Assembly (NCBI GenBank): GCA_030537465.1
Contig: JAUNMP010000019.1
Coordinates: 1 to 39,297 of the forward strand
Length of the DNA: 39,297 nucleotides
DNA from: a bacterium
Lineage (GTDB): Bacteria > Verrucomicrobiota > Kiritimatiellia > RFP12 > UBA1067
Direction of reading: 5' to 3'
Shown here: positions 14,474 through 21,919 of the stretch, in pieces
Layout: each line of letters starts with the position of its first letter
Position numbering within the stretch: position 1 is the stretch's first letter
The notes under the pieces: generated by a model
What the model saw: the letters and a program-made list of their open reading frames with translations, nothing else
Told to the model about the DNA's origin: nothing
The model's database searches: none
Translations under genes and position numbers: made by a program

Positions 14474-14532
14474 ACGGCAGGAGACCGTTCTCTGCCGGGA
14501 GACCCCGTGCGGGAGAAACAGCATCCTGCCGT
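14474..14532. repeat. long-range inverted repeat after the Spy-like gene
   Basis: ACGGCAGGA (14474-14482) and TCCTGCCGT (14524-14532) are perfect 9-bp complements 41 bp apart, with smaller inverted pieces between. They lie in the gap between the Spy-like gene and csoR. An RNA from the minus strand could fold into a branched 3' structure, but no T tract follows. Confidence 0.35.
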
Positions 14533-14581
14533 TCTTCGACGGGCAGATCATCCACCCGCCGAACAATACGCGCGAAAGCTC

Positions 14582-14944
14582 TTACTTCGCGGTTTCAGGG
14601 CGCTTACCGCGCCGACCCTGACCCTGGCGGGGGCCCTGGCCCGGACGGGGACCACGACCGGCCATGTAGATCTGCTCGATCTTTTCGGCTGAGGTCTTCG
14701 CCTGCTCGTCCGTAAGACCGGCCTCCTTGAGCACCGCGATCACCTTGTTCTGGTTCTCGGCCATACGGGCCTTGCGGGCGGCCAGCATCTTCTCGTGAAA
14801 TTCCTTGCGCTGCTCGGGCGTCATCTTCTGACGTTCGGCCTTCATCGCCTGACGGCCGGCCTCGGGCTTCGCGGCGACAGGGTTGTCCTGACCAAACGCG
14901 CAGAGCGAGCTCACCATCAACGCAACCAGCATGAGTTTCTTCAT
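14582..14944 (-). CDS. small Spy/CpxP-like periplasmic protein
   Basis: A 120-residue protein with a clear signal peptide (MKKLMLVALMVSSLCAFG). The mature part is highly charged and helical: KMTPEQRKEFHEKMLAARKAR, in two pieces, then a second helix LTDEQAKTSAEKIEQIY, and a Gly/Arg/Pro/Gln-rich basic tail. The paired helices with Thr-x-Glu-Gln caps resemble Spy/CpxP LTXXQ proteins, periplasmic chaperones or envelope-stress and metal-stress sensors. Placement next to a copper CsoR module would suit a metal-related role, but this is inference. AAGGAGA is about 9 bp before the ATG. Confidence 0.65.
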   Translation of the reverse strand: MKKLMLVALMVSSLCAFGQDNPVAAKPEAGRQAMKAERQKMTPEQRKEFHEKMLAARKARMAENQNKVIAVLKEAGLTDEQAKTSAEKIEQIYMAGRGPRPGQGPRQGQGRRGKRPETAK

Positions 14945-15004
14945 TTTCTTTGTCTCCTTTTGTCCTGACAGTCTAGAGTATGCACTCGCACACGAGAATC
15001 TACA

Positions 15005-17380
15005 TTATTTTTCAAGCCGTTCAACCGAGAGGCCCGTGTCAAAGTACTGCCCACCTGCAGTCTGGACAACCTTGACGGCCAGCACATTGTCTCCTTCGCG
15101 GAGCGCAGCAGCAAAGAGATCACCCTGAATCGTGAAAGGTTCATAGGACTGATTGTAGCCCGTGCGGTGGAGGATCTCGACGCCATTGAGATAGATCGTC
15201 ACATCCTCGTCGTGGAACATGTCGAATGTGGCCGCAAAGATCTTCTCGTCCTTCTGGCAGGTGAAGTGACGACGAACCCAGAGAGTCTTCGTCGTCCACG
15301 GCGTCATCACCTTCGCCTGGGCGTGGACAGAGATCGACTTATCGCCGAATCCTCCAGCAGAACGCATCCAGGTGGAATCGTCGAAGTCCGCATTCATCCA
15401 ATTCGCCGACGGTTCCGTCGTCGTGTAGGCCCAGGCCTTCAAGTCCGGATCGTGCTTGGGGAAGACAGGCTTCGTGACGGACTTGTAGACTGCGCCCAAT
15501 TTCGCCATCTCCAGCACCTTGCGGTGTGCGGCGGCGAGTTTCGCCGCGTCGTACTTCAAGACCTTTCGGTCGTAGGTGAGGTAGCCATTGATCTCGAGTT
15601 CCACATCAGAGGTCTGCGTGTAGACGGCACCGCCGAGCCCCTTGAAGGCCAGGGTCGCAAGGTTGTCCATGAGGCCCAGGTAGACCTTGGTGAGACCATC
15701 CTTGGTGGAGGTGTCACTCGTGCCGCCGTACCCCCAGGATTTGCCGTTGTCGACCCACATGTGGCCGGGGACCTTCTGCCCGAGACCGCCGTACTCGCCC
15801 AGGAAGCTCACGCGGCGCGGATTGACAGGATGCATGCTCGGCCCGCGGTAGTAGTGCATATCGATGGCATCCGCCGCCTCACACTGCGGGAACGGCTTAT
15901 GCCCCGAACCGCCACGGATGACAGTCGACTTGCCATTGGCGTAGCGCCTGAAATCGCCGCCCTCGTAGTCGTCCCAGCCGGACGGACCGTCGACGAGGCG
16001 GGTCGGATCGTAGCGGCGGATCCAGTCAAGCGTGTTGTGGGTGAAGAATTCGCCGGGCTGGCAGCCCCAGTTCTCGTTGAACGGAACCCACATCACAATG
16101 GACGGGAAGTTGTAGAGGTAGTCAACCATCTCCTTGAACTCCCGGCGGTAGAAACCGTAGCGCAGGTTGCGGTCGCCGCCGCCGGCGGCCATGTCCTGCA
16201 CGACGAGGAGTCCCATCGTGTCGCAGAGATGGTAGTAGCGGGCGGGCTCGTCCTTCATGTGCTTGCGCATCATGTTGCAGCCCATGTCCTTGAGCGTCTG
16301 GATGTCGAACGCCATCGCCTCCTCCGAGGGCGGCGTCAGGAAGCCATCCGGCCACCAGCCCTGGTCGAGCGGACCAAGGATGAAGTACGGTTCGTTGTTG
16401 AGGTAGAAACGCAGTACGCCGTTCGCGTCGGCCCGCTTCTCGAACTTGCGCATGCCGAAGTAGCCGCGCACCTCGTCGGAGCCGTACTTCGCGGTGAAGT
16501 TGTAGAGGTTTGGGGTCTCGGGGCTCCAGAGCCGGAAGCCATCGGGCATCTTGATGGTGACGCGGTCCTGACCCTTGAAGGTACCGACACCGTCGACGGT
16601 GACGACGACATCGTCCTTCGTTTTCGAGCCGGCCAGATCAAAGCGGATGTCAACGGTGCCCGTGTCGATATCGGTGACCACACGGTAGTTGTCGATGCGG
16701 CTCTCGGGAACGGTCTCGGTCCAGACGGTCTGCCAGATGCCGCTCATGCGGGTGTAGTTGCAGCCGGACGGTTTGAAGACCTGCTTGCCGCAGGCCCCGA
16801 GCGAACGGTTGGTGGGATCCCAGACACAGATGATCAGCTCGTTCGCACCGTCCTGCACGTAATCCGTGACATCAACGGAGAACGGAACGAGACCGCCTTC
16901 GTGGGGAATGTCGGTCACTTCGTTGTGTCCGATGAACACCTGACAACGGAAGTCGACCGCGCCGAAGTTGAGAATCAGGCGCGTGCCAGGCACTTTCTTC
17001 ACGTCAAGGGTGCGACGGTACCAGAGGAGCTCGTTCGGATCGAGGAGGCGTCCGACGCCTGAGAGCGGCGTCTCAACCGCGAACGGTACGAGAATCTCGC
17101 CCTTCTGGACCACCTCCCCGCAGGTTTCATACTTGTCCCACGGACTCACGGACGTGTAGACGGCGTTGGACGTGATCGCATATTCCCAGAGTCCGTTCAG
17201 GTTCGTCCACTGAGAGCGCACCATCTGCGGACGCGGGTAAGACCGCCAGGCGTTCTCTGGCGTCACCTTCTCACCCCAGCTCGTCATCATCTTCGAACCC
17301 GACCCAGGGCACGGCACGGGCGCCCAGGCCGAAGCACCCGCCACCAGCACCATCGCCATCAGAGCAGCCATCGTCTTCAT
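15005..17380 (-). CDS. secreted glycoside hydrolase family 2 enzyme
   Basis: A 791-residue exported glycosidase with a signal peptide (MKTMAALMAMVLVAGASAWA). GH2 architecture: sugar-binding jelly roll (about 45-225, with LNGLWEYAI and LWYRRTLDV), Ig-like domain (230-315) and a TIM barrel (320-640). The acid/base Glu is in PFNENWG (about residue 436) and the nucleophile Glu in SFLGEYGG (about 529). A further beta-sandwich (about 675-790) ends the protein and may bind carbohydrate. It could be a beta-galactosidase, beta-mannosidase or beta-glucuronidase. GAGG lies 8 bp before the ATG at 17380; an ATG two codons upstream (17386) is an alternative. It is transcribed divergently from the glycosyltransferase at 17512. 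Confidence 0.9.
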   Translation of the reverse strand: MKTMAALMAMVLVAGASAWAPVPCPGSGSKMMTSWGEKVTPENAWRSYPRPQMVRSQWTNLNGLWEYAITSNAVYTSVSPWDKYETCGEVVQKGEILVPFAVETPLSGVGRLLDPNELLWYRRTLDVKKVPGTRLILNFGAVDFRCQVFIGHNEVTDIPHEGGLVPFSVDVTDYVQDGANELIICVWDPTNRSLGACGKQVFKPSGCNYTRMSGIWQTVWTETVPESRIDNYRVVTDIDTGTVDIRFDLAGSKTKDDVVVTVDGVGTFKGQDRVTIKMPDGFRLWSPETPNLYNFTAKYGSDEVRGYFGMRKFEKRADANGVLRFYLNNEPYFILGPLDQGWWPDGFLTPPSEEAMAFDIQTLKDMGCNMMRKHMKDEPARYYHLCDTMGLLVVQDMAAGGGDRNLRYGFYRREFKEMVDYLYNFPSIVMWVPFNENWGCQPGEFFTHNTLDWIRRYDPTRLVDGPSGWDDYEGGDFRRYANGKSTVIRGGSGHKPFPQCEAADAIDMHYYRGPSMHPVNPRRVSFLGEYGGLGQKVPGHMWVDNGKSWGYGGTSDTSTKDGLTKVYLGLMDNLATLAFKGLGGAVYTQTSDVELEINGYLTYDRKVLKYDAAKLAAAHRKVLEMAKLGAVYKSVTKPVFPKHDPDLKAWAYTTTEPSANWMNADFDDSTWMRSAGGFGDKSISVHAQAKVMTPWTTKTLWVRRHFTCQKDEKIFAATFDMFHDEDVTIYLNGVEILHRTGYNQSYEPFTIQGDLFAAALREGDNVLAVKVVQTAGGQYFDTGLSVERLEK

Positions 17381-17426
17381 GTTCATATCCTCAGCGTCTC
17401 CTCTACCATCCAATTAATGGACCACG

Positions 17427-17435
17427 AGTATACCA
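17427..17435 (-). promoter_or_regulatory. extended -10 promoter of the GH2 gene
   Basis: TGG-TATACT on the minus strand (17435 to 17427), about 47 bp before the ATG, leaving room for a leader with a GAGG Shine-Dalgarno. No good -35 is seen. Confidence 0.55.
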
Positions 17436-17495
17436 TAAAACCTCTCCCCACGACGGGTGCCTGGGAATGAACGGTGTCGTTCTCCATGGGGAATA

Positions 17496-17504
17496 TGCTA
17501 TACT
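17496..17504 (+). promoter_or_regulatory. extended -10 promoter of the glycosyltransferase
   Basis: TGC-TATACT at 17496-17504, ending 7 bp before the ATG at 17512. No Shine-Dalgarno follows, so the mRNA is probably leaderless. It is divergent from the GH2 promoter 64 bp away. Confidence 0.6.
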
Positions 17505-17511
17505 ACCGTGC

Positions 17512-18639
17512 ATGAAGATTCTGCAGATTCTGCCGTCCCTCCAGATGGGCGGCGTCGAACGGGGCACGATTGAAATCGCCCGCGCCCTGAAGGAGGCCGG
17601 CATCCCGAACGCCGTCGCCTCGGCGGGCGGCCCCATGGTCGAGCTTCTCGAGAAGCTGGGCGTGCCACACTATACCCTTCCCCTGAAGAGCAAGAACCCC
17701 TTTACCCTCCGCGCCAACGCCGGACGTCTCGCGGACCTCGCGAAGAAGGAAGGGGTCACCCTCATGCACGTGCGCTCGCGCGCGCCGGCGTGGTCCACCT
17801 ACTGGGCTTCGCAGAAGTGTGGCATTCCGTGGATTTCGACGTTCCACGGCGTCTACGGCACCAAGCCCGGTTTTCTCAAAATCCCCTACAATCGAATCAT
17901 GCTGAAGGCGTTGCGGACCATCTGCGTCTCCGACTACGTGATGAAGCACGTCATCGAGACCTACGGTGCCGATCCGTCCAAACTGGTGCGAATCCACCGT
18001 GGCGCGGATACGGACGCCTTCCGTCCCGACGCCTGCCGCCCGGAGAAGGTCCAGGCGAAGAAGTGCGACTACTACAAGTTCCGTCCCGAAGACCCCGTCA
18101 TCACCCTCCCCGGACGCCTCACCTTCTGGAAGGGACAGACCGTCTTCCTCGAGGCACTCACCCTCATGCGCCACAAGAAACTCGGCGTGCTCTTCATCGG
18201 GTCCGACCAGGGCCGCACGGACTATTCTGACTATCTGCGCGAGCTCGCCTCAAAGCTTCCCGACGAGACGCGGGTCGTCTTCCGCGACCACACCCGCGAG
18301 ATCCAGAAGGCCTACGCCCTCAGCGACATCGTGGTGAACGCCTCTTCCGCTCAACCGGAGGCCTTCGGTCGTACCATTCCCGAGGCCCAGGCGATGGGAC
18401 GCCTTGTGGTGGGAACTGCGCATGGCGGCGCCTGCGAGACGATTGAGGACGGCAAGACGGGCTGGCTCGTTCCGCCCGGCGACGCCCAGGCGCTCGCAGC
18501 GAAGTTGGACGAGATCCTCGATATGACCGAGGAGCAGAAGGACGCGGTGCGCGCTGCGGCCGTCGAATCCGTCCGGGCGAACTTCTCGACGGCGAAGATG
18601 TGCGCCGCCACGCTCGACCTCTACAGGTCGCTCCACTGA
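17512..18639 (+). CDS. GT4-type glycosyltransferase
   Basis: A 375-residue GT-B fold glycosyltransferase, the only plus-strand gene here. The N-terminal half begins ILQILPSLQMGGVERGT, typical of GT4 lipopolysaccharide or capsule enzymes. The C-terminal nucleotide-sugar half has LPGRLTFWKGQ, the E-x7-E region in SSAQPEAFGRTIPEAQAMG, and GGACETIEDGKTGWLVPPGD. It probably adds a sugar to a lipid-linked or core oligosaccharide on the cytoplasmic side. The start at 17512 is set by the -10 box just upstream, which lies inside the longer frame from 17467. It converges with the ten-gene envelope operon, ending 19 bp from its last stop codon, and plausibly serves the same glycan. Confidence 0.9.
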   Translation: MKILQILPSLQMGGVERGTIEIARALKEAGIPNAVASAGGPMVELLEKLGVPHYTLPLKSKNPFTLRANAGRLADLAKKEGVTLMHVRSRAPAWSTYWASQKCGIPWISTFHGVYGTKPGFLKIPYNRIMLKALRTICVSDYVMKHVIETYGADPSKLVRIHRGADTDAFRPDACRPEKVQAKKCDYYKFRPEDPVITLPGRLTFWKGQTVFLEALTLMRHKKLGVLFIGSDQGRTDYSDYLRELASKLPDETRVVFRDHTREIQKAYALSDIVVNASSAQPEAFGRTIPEAQAMGRLVVGTAHGGACETIEDGKTGWLVPPGDAQALAAKLDEILDMTEEQKDAVRAAAVESVRANFSTAKMCAATLDLYRSLH

Positions 18640-18658
18640 CGGCGACGACGGAAACGGG

Positions 18659-19066
18659 TCAGGAACGAAGCCGTTCTGCGAGCAGCGTGGACGAGGTCCC
18701 CTGCGTGTAGTCGAAGTAGACCACCTCCACGCCCACGGCGCGGAGCTTTTCCTCGACTTCGTTGTACATGGCGCTGCCTTTCCAGTCATTCCCGTGGAAG
18801 AGCCGGTTGAAGTGGAGCTTCTCCCAGGCGGCGAACTTATCCATCGACGTCTGCGGCACCACCTCGTCCACATACCGAATCGCCTTCACGATCGCCACCC
18901 GCTCGTCGAAGGCGACAATTGGATCATGGTGCTTGTATGCACGCACGACATCGTCCGTGGAGACGCCGACGATCAGCTTGTCGCAGTTCTCTCTCGCGCG
19001 ACGCAGCAGATTGAGATGCCCCACGTGGAACATGTCGAAGACACCTGTTGTATAGCCAATGACCAT
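18659..19066 (-). CDS. TagD-like cytidylyltransferase (copy 2)
   Basis: A 135-residue nucleotidyltransferase like glycerol-3-phosphate cytidylyltransferase TagD, which makes CDP-glycerol from CTP. The signature GVFDMFHVGHLNLL (HxGH motif) is near residue 8, CDKLIVGVSTDD follows, and YTQGTSSTLL near the C-terminus matches the RTEGISTT motif of TagD. By eye it is about 60% identical to the TagD-like protein at 20073-20528. Related enzymes make CDP-choline, CDP-ethanolamine or CDP-ribitol, so the substrate is not certain. The start is the ATG at 19066; a longer frame reads into the heptamer repeats. No Shine-Dalgarno is visible because the repeat array abuts the start codon. It is the last gene of the envelope operon. 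Confidence 0.88.
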   Translation of the reverse strand: MVIGYTTGVFDMFHVGHLNLLRRARENCDKLIVGVSTDDVVRAYKHHDPIVAFDERVAIVKAIRYVDEVVPQTSMDKFAAWEKLHFNRLFHGNDWKGSAMYNEVEEKLRAVGVEVVYFDYTQGTSSTLLAERLRS

Positions 19067-19071
19067 GTTGA

Positions 19072-19127
19072 AGTTCGAGGTTCCGGGTTCAAAGTTCAAG
19101 GTTCAAAGTTCCGAGTTCAAGATTCCG
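19072..19127. repeat. heptamer repeat array (8 units) before the second tagD-like gene
   Basis: Eight 7-bp units of consensus RGTTCAA or RGTTCCG (plus strand) run from 19072 to 19127, six bases from the start codon of the gene at 18659-19066. They fill the gap after the licD stop. A shorter stretch of the same family occurs in mfd at 31280-31300. Spurious reading through such arrays gives FKVQGS-type protein repeats. Confidence 0.75.
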
Positions 19128-19137
19128 GGACCAGTGG

Positions 19138-20076
19138 TCAACCGTGTTTCTTCAGGAACTTCCGTAGCGCGAGCGCTTTCTCCATGTTGAAGGAGGACGC
19201 GGGATGATGTGGCTTGAGGCGCCCCGGCCAGGCGGCCCAGTCGCCGTAGTTGTAGGTGAGCACCGTCTCGGGATCGTTCGGAACCATCACGTCGACGCCC
19301 TCGAGCTTGGCCGGCTTGAGAGGGAAGATGTCATCATAGTCGTAGACGGCCTCCTTGACCCAATAGGGCGTCATGAATTCGAGACCGCGAAAGATCGCCG
19401 GCTTCGACTCGTGGGGGGCGGATCCCCTGCCCTCGAGCAGCACCCGCTCGCGGGAATCATCCAGCGCCGCCTTGTGGTCGGCATCCGTCGACTCGTCCGT
19501 GAAGGTGGTCGAGATGCGCTCCTGTTCGCCACGAACCTTCATGAAGAGCTCGTGCTTCTCCTTCAGCGTGGGCAGCGGACGAATATAGCGGTCGTAGGAC
19601 ATCACGGACGTCGTCACGTCCTTCGGCAGATCGCGGTGCGAGATCTTGATTTGGTTCCACTTGCGGGAGTAGCGCCGCCAGGCATAGTAGCCATCCTGGC
19701 ACTTCTCGTTGAAGACCTCGCAGAAGCGATCGTACTCCTCGCGGATCATGCCCTGGTCGACATCGTCGTCCCAGGGGATGATGTGCCCGTCATGGCGCAC
19801 GACGCCCAGCAGCGAACCACTGATCGTCCAGGGATGAAAGCCATTCTCCTTCGCGACGCGCAGAACCTCGCGCAGCAGCACCATGCCGGCCATCTGGACG
19901 TCGCGGGCCATGCCGCGCGGCGGCGGCATCTTCCCCACGTCCGCCATCGTCAGCAGTTCGCGTCGCAACAGCGCCGACTGCTCGGAGAGCTGGGCTTCGG
20001 GACGCTTCCGGATGCGAATGCCCAGGAGACGGGTCACATACTTCCCGTGCTCCATCCTGGTTTCGAGAAACCTCAT
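19138..20076 (-). CDS. licD: LicD-family phosphotransferase
   Basis: A 312-residue protein of the LicD family, which transfers phosphocholine or related phospho-alcohols from a CDP-activated donor onto glycans. The family motif is present: WTISGSLLGVVRHDGHIIPWDDDVDQGM, in two pieces (residues 83-110), with the DDDVD metal-binding acidic group. It starts inside the stop of the upstream tagD-like gene (ATGA, 4-bp overlap) with GAGG 8 bp upstream, so synthesis of donor and transferase is coupled. It is flanked by two TagD-like paralogues. The acceptor is probably an envelope oligosaccharide; the head group could be glycerol, ribitol, choline or ethanolamine. Confidence 0.88.
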   Translation of the reverse strand: MRFLETRMEHGKYVTRLLGIRIRKRPEAQLSEQSALLRRELLTMADVGKMPPPRGMARDVQMAGMVLLREVLRVAKENGFHPWTISGSLLGVVRHDGHIIPWDDDVDQGMIREEYDRFCEVFNEKCQDGYYAWRRYSRKWNQIKISHRDLPKDVTTSVMSYDRYIRPLPTLKEKHELFMKVRGEQERISTTFTDESTDADHKAALDDSRERVLLEGRGSAPHESKPAIFRGLEFMTPYWVKEAVYDYDDIFPLKPAKLEGVDVMVPNDPETVLTYNYGDWAAWPGRLKPHHPASSFNMEKALALRKFLKKHG

Positions 20077-20528
20077 TTCGCGGCCTCGTCCGAAGCCTCC
20101 GCCGAGCCTTCACGCAGCTTCTTCAGCGTCGCGCTCAGCAGCGTCGAGCTCGTACCCTTCGTGTAGGGGAAATAGACGACGCGCACGCCCACCTCGTCGA
20201 ACTTCTTCTCCATCTCCTGCCAGCGTTCGCTCTTGAACCAGTCATCTCCGACGAAAAGCACGTCGAAATGCAGCTTCTCCCACATCTTGAACTTGTCGAG
20301 GTCATCCTGCGGAATCGCGGCGTCCACGTACTTGATGGACCGCACGATCTCCAGACGCTCCTGGAAGGGGATGACGGCACGCTTGTGCTTGTAGGCAACA
20401 AGCTCATCCACCGACACGCCCACGATGAGCTTGTCGCACAGTCCCTTCGCGTTCTTCAGCAGGTTCAGGTGCCCGATATGGAAGAGGTCGTAGACCCCGC
20501 TTGTATAACCGATGATGGTTTTGCTCAT
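20073..20528 (-). CDS. TagD-like cytidylyltransferase (copy 1)
   Basis: A 151-residue cytidylyltransferase: GVYDLFHIGHLNLL near residue 9, CDKLIVGVSVDEL, FVGDDW and PYTKGTSSTLL. In the TagD family these bind CTP and the phospho-alcohol. It differs from the other copy in the middle (FVGDDW against FHGNDW) and in a longer charged C-terminal tail. A gene duplication flanking licD is the simplest explanation, and the two copies may activate different head groups. A possible internal promoter (TGA-TACAAT at 20551-20559) lies upstream, with a short leader and no strong Shine-Dalgarno. Confidence 0.9.
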   Translation of the reverse strand: MSKTIIGYTSGVYDLFHIGHLNLLKNAKGLCDKLIVGVSVDELVAYKHKRAVIPFQERLEIVRSIKYVDAAIPQDDLDKFKMWEKLHFDVLFVGDDWFKSERWQEMEKKFDEVGVRVVYFPYTKGTSSTLLSATLKKLREGSAEASDEAAK

Positions 20529-20550
20529 AATTCTAGTCTTTCAGACGAAT

Positions 20551-20559
20551 ATTGTATCA
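20551..20559 (-). promoter_or_regulatory. possible internal promoter before the tagD-like/licD genes
   Basis: An extended -10, TGA-TACAAT on the minus strand, lies in the 41-bp gap after the CDP-glycerol transferase gene and would give a leader of about 16 nt. It could supply the last three genes separately. No -35 is visible. Confidence 0.35.
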
Positions 20560-20569
20560 AATCGGGACA

Positions 20570-21901
20570 TCAGGGCGTGAGCAGTTTTTGGAGGACGGCG
20601 GCAATCACGGCATCCGTGGCATGGGGATGGTTCACGCAGACTTCGCGGGCGGCGAATTCATCCCGAGCCGCTTCTTCATCGTCCTTCCCCTCCAGCACAA
20701 CCGTCCGGATGAAGGAGACGATCTCCTCTCCCGAGAAGGCCTTGTGTGCATAGTCGAGCAGCTTGCGACTGAACGGCAGAAACTGCTCGTCGATAGTCTT
20801 CGGGCTCTCCAGAAGGTAGCACTGGGGCTTCCCCGTGTAGAAGTACTCGGCCAGGAACGATCCGCAGTCGTGGATCAATGCGTCGGAGTCCGCAAAGGTC
20901 GCGAAGTAGTCGCCGCCCTGCTGGAACTCGACGTTCGGGAAAGATGTCAGTTTCGCCCGATAGGCCGCCGTTTTCTCCTCGCCCCACCACTTCGATGTCG
21001 CCAGGCGCACGAAGAGAAGCGGATGGGGACGGAACACGAAATCAATCTCGGGAAACATCTCCGGAAGCTTCAGATAGAGATCGGCGTGGATGAGGAAGGT
21101 CGAGAGCGCGAGTCCGTCCGCCACCTTGTCGATGGTGTGGTGCGGCGAAAGTATGATCTTCTTGCGAGACGAAGTGCGGCGGGAGAGTCCCGCGAGGCGG
21201 TCCATCTTCGTATAGCCGACTGTCTGGATGCAGTCCGCGAGAAGCGGATTGCGGGCAAGGCTCATCTGCCGAGTCGACTCGTTCGAGACGAAGTAGCGCC
21301 AAGAAAAGACAATGTTCGGCAGAAACGGCGTCTTCTTCTCGTTCGAGCGGAAGAGCCCACCGTAACCGTAATAGAGGATTGAGACGAGAGATCGCATGGA
21401 GAGGTGCTCCGTGGTGTAATCCGGCAACGTCTGATCCTCGTAGAGAATCGTACTGAAAACGAGATCGGCATCCAGCTTCTCGGCCGTCCTCGTTTCCGGA
21501 TCGTAGAGCGAACGCACGGCGTCGCCGTACTTCGCCGCGAGTCCTCTAACCGTCTTCGCGAGCGTCTCACGCAGGAAGTCCTCACCCCGTGTCACACGCG
21601 GCGCCACACAGATTGAGCAGGTGAAGCGCGGATCGTCCTTCATCTTCAGAAAGACGCTCTCGCCCGAGAACATCGAGGCGTCGCACACCAGGAAGGCCAC
21701 GGACAGTTTCTCGCCCCGCGCCAACTTCGCACGGCAAACGTCAACATGACTGGCAAAACGGGCCTGGACAACGGGCAGAGTCCGCTTCAGGCGCGCATCA
21801 CGGCCAGCATCCATCAGGCGCCGACGAATGCGCTTGCGGGCGCTTTTCACGGGGATGAGCGCCGTGCCAAGACGAATCAGTGTCTGCATGAAACTATTCA
21901 T
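20570..21901 (-). CDS. CDP-glycerol glycerophosphotransferase-like protein
   Basis: A 443-residue protein resembling TagB/TagF-type CDP-glycerol:glycerophosphate glycerophosphotransferases. It has the two family histidine motifs, SPHHT (252-256) and FRPHP (290-294), and the C-terminal ALIHDCGSFLAEYFYTGKP (341-359) that holds the CDP-glycerol phosphate site. The fold is GT-B, and no membrane segment is visible. In Gram-positives these enzymes build wall teichoic acid; here the operon contains lipid A-type and LicD enzymes, so the acceptor is more likely an envelope glycolipid. Spacing is 18 bp to the upstream gene, with AGGA about 10 bp before the start. Substrate assignment rests on motifs and on the adjacent TagD-like enzymes. 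Confidence 0.82.
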   Translation of the reverse strand: MNSFMQTLIRLGTALIPVKSARKRIRRRLMDAGRDARLKRTLPVVQARFASHVDVCRAKLARGEKLSVAFLVCDASMFSGESVFLKMKDDPRFTCSICVAPRVTRGEDFLRETLAKTVRGLAAKYGDAVRSLYDPETRTAEKLDADLVFSTILYEDQTLPDYTTEHLSMRSLVSILYYGYGGLFRSNEKKTPFLPNIVFSWRYFVSNESTRQMSLARNPLLADCIQTVGYTKMDRLAGLSRRTSSRKKIILSPHHTIDKVADGLALSTFLIHADLYLKLPEMFPEIDFVFRPHPLLFVRLATSKWWGEEKTAAYRAKLTSFPNVEFQQGGDYFATFADSDALIHDCGSFLAEYFYTGKPQCYLLESPKTIDEQFLPFSRKLLDYAHKAFSGEEIVSFIRTVVLEGKDDEEAARDEFAAREVCVNHPHATDAVIAAVLQKLLTP

Positions 21902-21919
21902 AGGTGGTGTCCTGAACGG

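Noticed and set aside
14983-15004. Small hairpin after the GH2 gene (CTCG/CGAG)
   Set aside because: Only 4 bp of stem and no T tract; not a credible terminator.
15167-17062. A 631-codon plus-strand frame opposite the GH2 gene
   Set aside because: Antisense to an intact enzyme with both catalytic glutamates; composition is that of a shadow frame.
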